In this document: positions 58,135 through 64,000 of the stretch, piece by piece | Numbering within the stretch: position 1 is the first letter of the stretch | Layout: each line of letters begins with the position of its first letter | NCBI RefSeq assembly: GCF_026210795.1 | Contig: NC_089432.1 | Span: forward strand, 2,666,001-2,730,000 | DNA: 64,000 nt | Reading direction: 5' to 3' | Origin: Rhizophagus irregularis | Lineage: Eukaryota > Glomeromycota > Glomeromycetes > Glomerales > Glomeraceae | Program-made: the position numbers and the translations under genes | The notes under the pieces: generated by a model | Databases searched by the model: none | The model's input: only the letters and a program-made list of their open reading frames with translations | Told to the model about the DNA's origin: nothing

Positions 58135-58299
58135 CTAATTAACTGAACGTTTAACAATGTCATTATAATTAAGGAATTTTGTACAACATTCTTTCAATAA
58201 TTTTTCAGCTACCTTTAATTTATCATTCAATAAATCTTTTGATTCTTTATTAATAACTTCAACAAACTTTTTTAAATCACATGGACAATTACCGGACAT
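58135..58299 (-). CDS. small hypothetical protein, 54 residues
   Basis: ATG at 58297-58299 opens MSGNCPCDLKKFVEVINKES and continues with KDLLNDKLKVAEKLLKECC to a TAG at 58135-58137. The sequence is a regular amphipathic helix pattern (KKFVEVINK, LNDKLKVAEKLLKE) with two cysteine pairs (CPC, ECC), which is unlike the Asn/Ile/Tyr/Lys noise of chance frames here. No signal peptide or known domain. It lies 54 bp from a Tc1/mariner-type MITE. It could be a complete small protein or a first or only surviving exon of a larger gene. Confidence 0.4.
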   Translation of the reverse strand: MSGNCPCDLKKFVEVINKESKDLLNDKLKVAEKLLKECCTKFLNYNDIVKRSVN

Positions 58300-58352
58300 T
58301 TTTGGTGAGCATTCCTTTTTATAAGGAAAATGTTAAGAATTAAGAATGTATA

Positions 58353-58536
58353 CAGTCTAACCTCGATATACCGATATTCGATATACCGATATACTATTAA
58401 AAACTTGATATACCGATAAAATTTTATTTTCCCGCTATATATGAGGACATATAAATATCGGTATAACTTTGATATAACGATATTTTCTAAAAATTTCATA
58501 TATATCCCGACATATCGTTATATAAAGGTTTGACTG
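58353..58536. mobile_element. 184-bp MITE, pogo/Tc1-like ends, TA duplication
   Basis: The ends read CAGTCTAACCTCGATATA and, reversed, CAGTCAAACCTTTATATA. TA flanks both sides (58351-58352, 58537-58538). The interior is made of GATATACCGATA-type repeats in both orientations and folds back on itself. CAGTC(T/A)AACCT ends with TA duplication are typical of pogo/Tigger-type Tc1/mariner MITEs. The minus frame at 58272-58499 only reads through it. Confidence 0.85.
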
Positions 58537-59976
58537 TAATCAAAAAAAATGAAATAAAGAATGTTATTAGAAATGGTTGAAAATGATTTTTTTTTTGACA
58601 TTAGTTAAAATTAGATAACTTATTAGTGAATGAAAATAGAAATGAGTGAAATTAATATATTTAAGAAAATTTTGTCACGGTTATTAATTTCAATATTGTC
58701 ATACAAATACTCACGTAATAATAATATGTTGATACATTTTTTTTTTTGCTATTTTTGCAAATATAATCAATTATTATCCCAGAGAAATAAATAAAATTTT
58801 CGCACACTGTATTTCTTTTTTCAAAAAAATAAACTTATCAAAATCGGATTTATTTAAACGTAATTGTTAAATAGTTTATTTCTTAAATTGCAATTCCCTT
58901 TAAAAAAATAATTTTAATATATACAGTGATTTTATGCAACATGAAAGTAAAAAGTAAAAATAGAAATAAACAAATACTGTAGATTGTAAATTAATAATTA
59001 AAAAAATAACGAAAATAAATTTTTACTATAAAATTGCAAAAAAAAATATAAAAGTTCATTTTATTCGGGTATAAAAATTAATAATCATTCCACCAGATAG
59101 TTTAATTATCCGATTTTTATTTTATTATAAAAGAGTTTTTTTTAAACATCTATAGTTTAGTATACTATACTGAATAATTTAAACATAAATAATGAATATA
59201 ACGTTCCTACATCTCTTCTATTTAGCAACAGTTTGTTGTTTATATGGTGTGATGTCTAATAGAAAATAGAGATGTCATAATGTGTATAAGATGAAGTATT
59301 TTGCACTAGGCAATTTGATCGTCAACCCATGCAATATTCCTTCCTTCCACTCACCTCATCATACTTACCCTGGTTTTTCCTTTTTTGAAATGGCAAGTCC
59401 CATCTAGAGATTAATTTTATTATATAAGCAAAAATAGTTTAATCATACATCCATAAAATTAATTAAAGTTTAAATTAAACTAGCAAAATTTACAGCTTTA
59501 CAGTAAGATCCGATATTACTTCGGATCTTTTTAATAAATTATTATAATATTATTATTGCTTTCAAATTAATAAATGATATTACTTTTTAAATATAGCTGT
59601 ATCACTGTATCAATTAAACAATTATGATCATATATTAATAAAACATGGTCAGCCGGAATTATTAAATTCCGCAGATCATCATACTTCGATCTTGAACTGC
59701 AATTTTTTTGAGAAATATGCATCTACTTGACATATTAGTGAGGATACTTCACATGGGAAAGGGGATATTTTGTGCAGTGCGGTACAGTAAATGAAATTAA
59801 ATAATAAAATTTCATTGCATACCATGATATTTCATTGAATACTTTTATATACAAGGTTAGATGTATGTTTCAATCATTTTAAAAAAATTTGTAGTATTTA
59901 ATATAAAAATGATTTATCCATTTATTTAAATGTATTATAAACTATCAATAAATTGTTACAGAATCCCTCTCAAAAA
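58537..59976. other. intergenic, no supported gene
   Basis: AT-rich throughout. A GATCCGATATTACTTCGGATC imperfect palindrome at about 59507-59527 is the only local structure noted. Confidence 0.5.
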
Positions 59977-61497
59977 CTATTTCTTGATGTAATCTTCTAC
60001 ATTAAAAGTTTCAATCTCCGCAATGGTATAAATCGCACGAATATTTAAATTATTTTCATAATTTTCGTTATAATTATTAACATATAAAGTATAACCACTC
60101 ATACACAATGAACCCATACCAAAATCAAATCCACAATGACGATTATCGAATATTGCTTTATTACTATTTACTACTCGACTTATTTTCATATATTTATTAT
60201 CACTATTATGTTCGAAGGAGAAAATAAAATTATTTGATGAATTATAAAATCGACCATTATTTTCAACAAAGTAACCTTCTTCTGATTCTCCTAATGAACT
60301 AAACCCAATAGGGCTATATCCACCAAAAATTTTGTTTGATTGTTTAACTTTAATTAAAACCAAATTCGCCATTCGACCATTACATTTATTCCTAAATGAT
60401 TTATTACTAAATCCATCACGAATATTAAGATAAATAAGTTCAAGCTTATATAATGGGTCATTTATAGTACGAGTATACATGGTATCTTTTTTATCAATCC
60501 AATTAATTATTATTTTTGCAAGTATTGGTTCGATGATATTTGATTTGATTAATGATCCAGTTCTAGGCGGTAAAATTATAATTTTTGGTATGACACTTTT
60601 ATAATGAAATTCTTCAATATCTTCATAAATATGTTTGGGAATAATAGTTTTGTAAGGAAGGACTTTATCAAAGATATCCACACGAGAAATTCCCACAAGC
60701 CGAATGAGAGGAATAAATTGATTTAAAGTTTTCTTTAATGCTTCATAATTTTCATTATTCCATTTTGCTTTATCACTCACCAAACCAGGATTTTGATTAA
60801 TACCCCATTTGATTAAATGATCCCAAATGATAATTTCTTCAATTTGTAAGTCATCTATTTTAAGCAAATCAAAAAGTATTTCCTTATTTAATGAAGGAAA
60901 ACTTTTTGAAGATAAAAACAATAGTGTATTTTTGCAGATAAATTTAAGACAACAATCTTGTAACTTCTTGCAATTATCAAGTCTAAATACAGCATTAAGA
61001 ACAAGAGCAGAATTTTCATGAATCCAGTCAAGTCTTTCTTCAATTAAATAGTCTTGAACATGTCTAAATAACTCTTCAAAAAGTAATTCATCAGATGCGA
61101 CTAGTAAATCGAGAATATTTTCGCCCGATTGCTTAGTTAAATCAAATTCACCAGTGTAAATATATCTAGTAAAATAATTATATTAATTATAATAATTTTG
61201 AATAAGTTAAATGATTAATAAAAAAAAATCAAATGATTCTTACCTTAAAATCATATCAAAACAAGTAGGTGTTAAATCTGGTTTACTAAATATAATCATA
61301 TTATCCTTCTTTCTAATCCAATTAGAAGAAAGGGCACTTTTAAAATAAGAAGAACGAGCACGTAAAATAACTGAATGCGTACGAAATTCTTTTGTATTTT
61401 GGTTTTCACCAACTTGAATAATAACATTGTAATCATCTGGATAATCTAATAATAAGGAAAGGTCTTTTGAAAGATTAAGGTGAAATATTGAAGCCAT
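59977..61497 (-). CDS. BTB-BACK-TLDc domain protein
   Basis: Two exons, 61244-61497 and 59977-61165, with a 78-nt GT-AG intron; 480 residues. The N terminus is a BTB/POZ domain (about 5-115): DYNVIIQVGENQNTKEFRTH, SVILRARSSYFKSALS, then across the intron DMILRYIYTGEFDL. A BACK-like helical region follows (about 115-240; LDWIHENSALVLN, WDHLIKWGINQNP). The C-terminal third (about 290-475) is a TLDc domain with LELIYLNIRDGFS, FGGYSPIGF, FIFSF and a final NYNEN...RAIYTIAEIETF strand. BTB proteins are usually adaptors of Cullin-3 ubiquitin ligases, and TLDc proteins are linked to oxidative-stress protection and V-ATPase binding; this fusion is strongly expanded in Rhizophagus. No stop or frameshift interrupts it. 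The true start is the ATG at 61497. Confidence 0.9.
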
Positions 61498-62771
61498 ACT
61501 TTTCTTTTTTTTTAAAAAAAAAAAGAGTGCAAATGTGTGAATAATTTTGGTTCATTATTACAGTATATTGTCAATCATTATCGGCTAAAAATTTGTAACG
61601 TTACAAAATTATTTTTGGAGATCATGTGCTGTACTACTTTCCTCTATTGAATATTATTATATTATTAGGCGAAAACAAAATTGAGCCTAATGATTTAGAC
61701 GTAAGAAGACAAATACATTTATATCCAAATTATCTAAAGCCTATCTACCTAACAAACAAAACCAAAAACCAAAAAAAAAAATGCTCACCACAAAAGCTAA
61801 AATTTATTAACAAAAAATTTTTGTTGGATTTTAAAAATAATATTTAGATATTTAATTTTTTAACAATTTTTAATAATTAAAATATACAATAAAAATGCAA
61901 TGTATACTTAACATTTTTTCTTGTTATCCCGCGAAATTTTAAAGATCTCGGTAAAGTGGATACAGAAATCTCTTTTCCAGTTTTATTAATCATCTCAACA
62001 ATTTCATAATCTTAAAATTTTCCTGTCAAAATATAAATTAAAATAATGAGAAACGAACGTTAAAATTTATTAAAAAAACATATAACATAATTAACCAACC
62101 TTCATATCAGATATGCTAAAATTTTCTCCTTACTACTTGTTTGCAAAATGGATTTGTTACGCAGAATTCTGTGTACTAATTCTTAGTAATTATGAATTTT
62201 TTTGTAAATTATAGTCATCACAAAATAAATACACTATCCGATTCTTGTGTGATTTGCAAGTTTATATTGTAGTGTTAATAAAAAAAAGATTTAAAGCGTG
62301 ATTTTGGAGATAAAACCATAAGTTTGTTTTATAATAAAGAATTGGTGAAACTTGGTAATATTAATTCAAACGTTTTCGTAAAACGTTTAAAGATTATTTT
62401 TTATAATGGAGCTTGTGTGAGATTTTCTGATGATCGACAGATGATCGATATATCACGCAAATATAGAATTAATGACGAAAATACATACCCAGTTTCAAAT
62501 AACTTCTCTTGAGCTTTTAAACATGTAGTTACAGTAAAAGCAAAAATTTCTTATTTACAATTAAATATATCATATTTTGTCAAATAGCGTATTGTTTGTT
62601 GATTCATGTTACACTTAATGTCATACATGTGTAATCGAAAAAAAAAATTTTTAAGGTAACATTCAGGTTTACTGCTGTTGAGTATCACCATTTAATAGAG
62701 TTCTCGAAATTTATCTATTGAACTATGAATGGCTTATTGGTGAATGAATAGTGTAAACAAAAAAATACTGG
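61498..62771. other. intergenic, no supported gene
   Basis: Frames at 61626-61847 and 62324-62512 lack any recognisable feature. AT-rich otherwise. Confidence 0.45.
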
Positions 62772-63510
62772 ACTTGATTGGTGCAAAGAATGCAAAGCAT
62801 TTTCAATAAAATTTCAAAATTGGACTAGTGATAATAACAATATTGACAAGAAGCTCAACTATCAGCATTTAATAGCAAATATGAAGTATTAGAGTGGATA
62901 CCTTACAATAAATTTTATGATATTGAATATATTGCAAAAGGTGGTTTTGGAAAAGTGTATAGAGAAAAATGTATTGATGGATGTATTAATAGTTGGGATA
63001 ATAAAAATAAATTAGCAATAAAATTTGTCAAGCACTTAGACCAAGATTTAGTGATATTAAAGTACCTCAATTGACTGTAAATTAATGAAAAGGTGCCTGC
63101 TGGGCAAATCTATTAAATCGACCAAAAGGAGAAATTCGATACATTTTATATCAATATTATGATGAATCCTATGAATTGGAGCGTATAGATATTGATAATA
63201 AAACAGAATTACAAAAACAAATTAAAGAGGCAGAAGAAATCAATAATAGTCTACCAACTACTAGCAGCATACTTTTTACAAATTTGTCACACAAAACACA
63301 TACAGAAGCAAATTTTTACAAGTGGATTGCTTAATTCTAATAACCTTTCCTGAGCCAAAAAATTCTGATGATTATTATAATGAGCAAAATGACAACATAT
63401 ATTAGTGAAATATTTTCAGGCGATTACTGTAATAATTTGTGATATATAACTAATTAAGACAAAATATTGATATGTTTTATTTATTAAATAGAATCTTTAC
63501 AAATTGATCT
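62772..63510 (+). pseudogene. kinase relic lacking its catalytic core
   Basis: The plus strand reads DWCKECKAFSIKFQNWTSDN (a WCxxC entry segment seen in Rhizophagus kinases). A frame change is followed by KYEVLEWIPYNKFYDIEYIA and the glycine loop KGGFGKVY at about 62935-62960. After LAIKFVKHL the sequence jumps to the C-terminal lobe end, ACWANLLNRPK (normally CWDANPLNRPT), and the tail KTELQKQIKEAEEINNSLP. A last piece ESLQIDLSQ and a stop lies at about 63490-63520. The HRD and DFG segments are missing, so the catalytic core was deleted. The tail motif SLQxDLSQ parallels SLHxDLSQ in the kinase-Sel1 genes. Confidence 0.75.
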
Positions 63511-64000
63511 TTCTCAATAAAGATGGTAAGTCTAAACATAAATTAAACTCTGTTTTTTTACTCGTATATTTAATTATTTTAAGATAAATCAAAGGTGAAG
63601 AAATATTTAAAATATTTTGAGAGGGGTTTTTTTTTTTGATCAGACTATTATAAATTGAAAGCAATCACTTTTGTTTTAGCAATTTTTACAATTTTCTATT
63701 TATTATTATATTAAAATTTTTTTAATAAATAAGCAGGATGAGGTAGCTCAATATATTGTAATTGCAAATATATAAAACATGAAGTTAGAAAAAATATGGA
63801 TTAAGCCAAACAGTTAAATAAGGATTATTACGAGGTGCCTAATAAGATACTTATTTTATTATTAGTTATGACTAATTTGGTTAAAATAAATGGTTTATCA
63901 TAAAAAACTGACATTGCAGTAAATAATTTAATAATTCCTGGTATGTTGTTAACGTTTTTATGTAAATGAAAATAATGTTTCACTGTTACTGATTAATTTA
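63511..64000. other. intergenic to window end
   Basis: AT-rich; nothing supported. Confidence 0.5.

Noticed and set aside
58272-58499. 75-residue minus frame
   Set aside because: Reads through the fold-back MITE at 58353-58536; Tyr/Arg/Ile pattern is the element repeat.
1-64000. CRISPR array, rRNA operon, bacterial operons
   Set aside because: No spaced direct repeats of CRISPR type or rRNA core sequences were seen; introns and gene families show a eukaryotic nuclear genome.

Overview
The window is very AT-rich, intron-containing eukaryotic DNA with many degenerate repeats. Its gene families point to an arbuscular mycorrhizal fungus of the Glomeromycota, most likely Rhizophagus or a close relative. 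These families are TKL-type kinases fused to Sel1 repeats, a BTB/TLDc protein, an F-box protein, an Hsp70-like ATPase relic, a MATA-HMG-like fragment, Helitron genes and a KDZ/Plavaka-like relic. This is inference from family recognition; no marker locus is present and no search was run.

Layout. 0.6-7.3 kb: two tandem minus-strand kinase-Sel1 genes with the same five-exon structure, one ending inside a small repeat and one with DFG changed to DFC, with an HMG-box fragment between them. 9-17 kb: a graveyard of minus-strand relics (coiled-coil protein, Crinkler-like fragment, Hsp70-like pseudogene) around a 447-bp tandem repeat that carries splice-like borders. 17.4-19 kb: an intact single-exon F-box gene. 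20-32 kb: no intact gene, but a 4-kb element with roughly 450-bp terminal inverted repeats and a second element nested in it, plus smaller fold-back elements and a kinase relic.

32.7-43.6 kb: a Helitron-related zone. It has an intact PIF1-type helicase ORF, a decayed HUH/Y2 Rep gene and two divergent genes of one family that I read as OB-fold (ssDNA-binding-like), separated by tandem arrays. 44.3-45.2 kb: a minus-strand series of very short exon-like blocks bounded by splice-site consensus. 48.7-51.3 kb: a full kinase-Sel1 gene whose Sel1 array is freshly amplified at DNA level. 51.9-58.6 kb: TA-flanked MITEs, a KDZ/Plavaka-like relic, a repeat-rich unknown gene with homopolymer frameshifts and a clean 54-residue ORF. 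60-61.5 kb: an intact two-exon BTB-BACK-TLDc gene. The right end holds a kinase relic that lost its catalytic core.

How the genes fit together. The intact host-type genes (kinase-Sel1, F-box, BTB-TLDc) all belong to expanded signalling or protein-turnover families and sit as islands among transposon debris. Exon junctions given here were placed by eye from GT/AG borders, reading frame and comparison among the three kinase genes; they are predictions, not transcript evidence.
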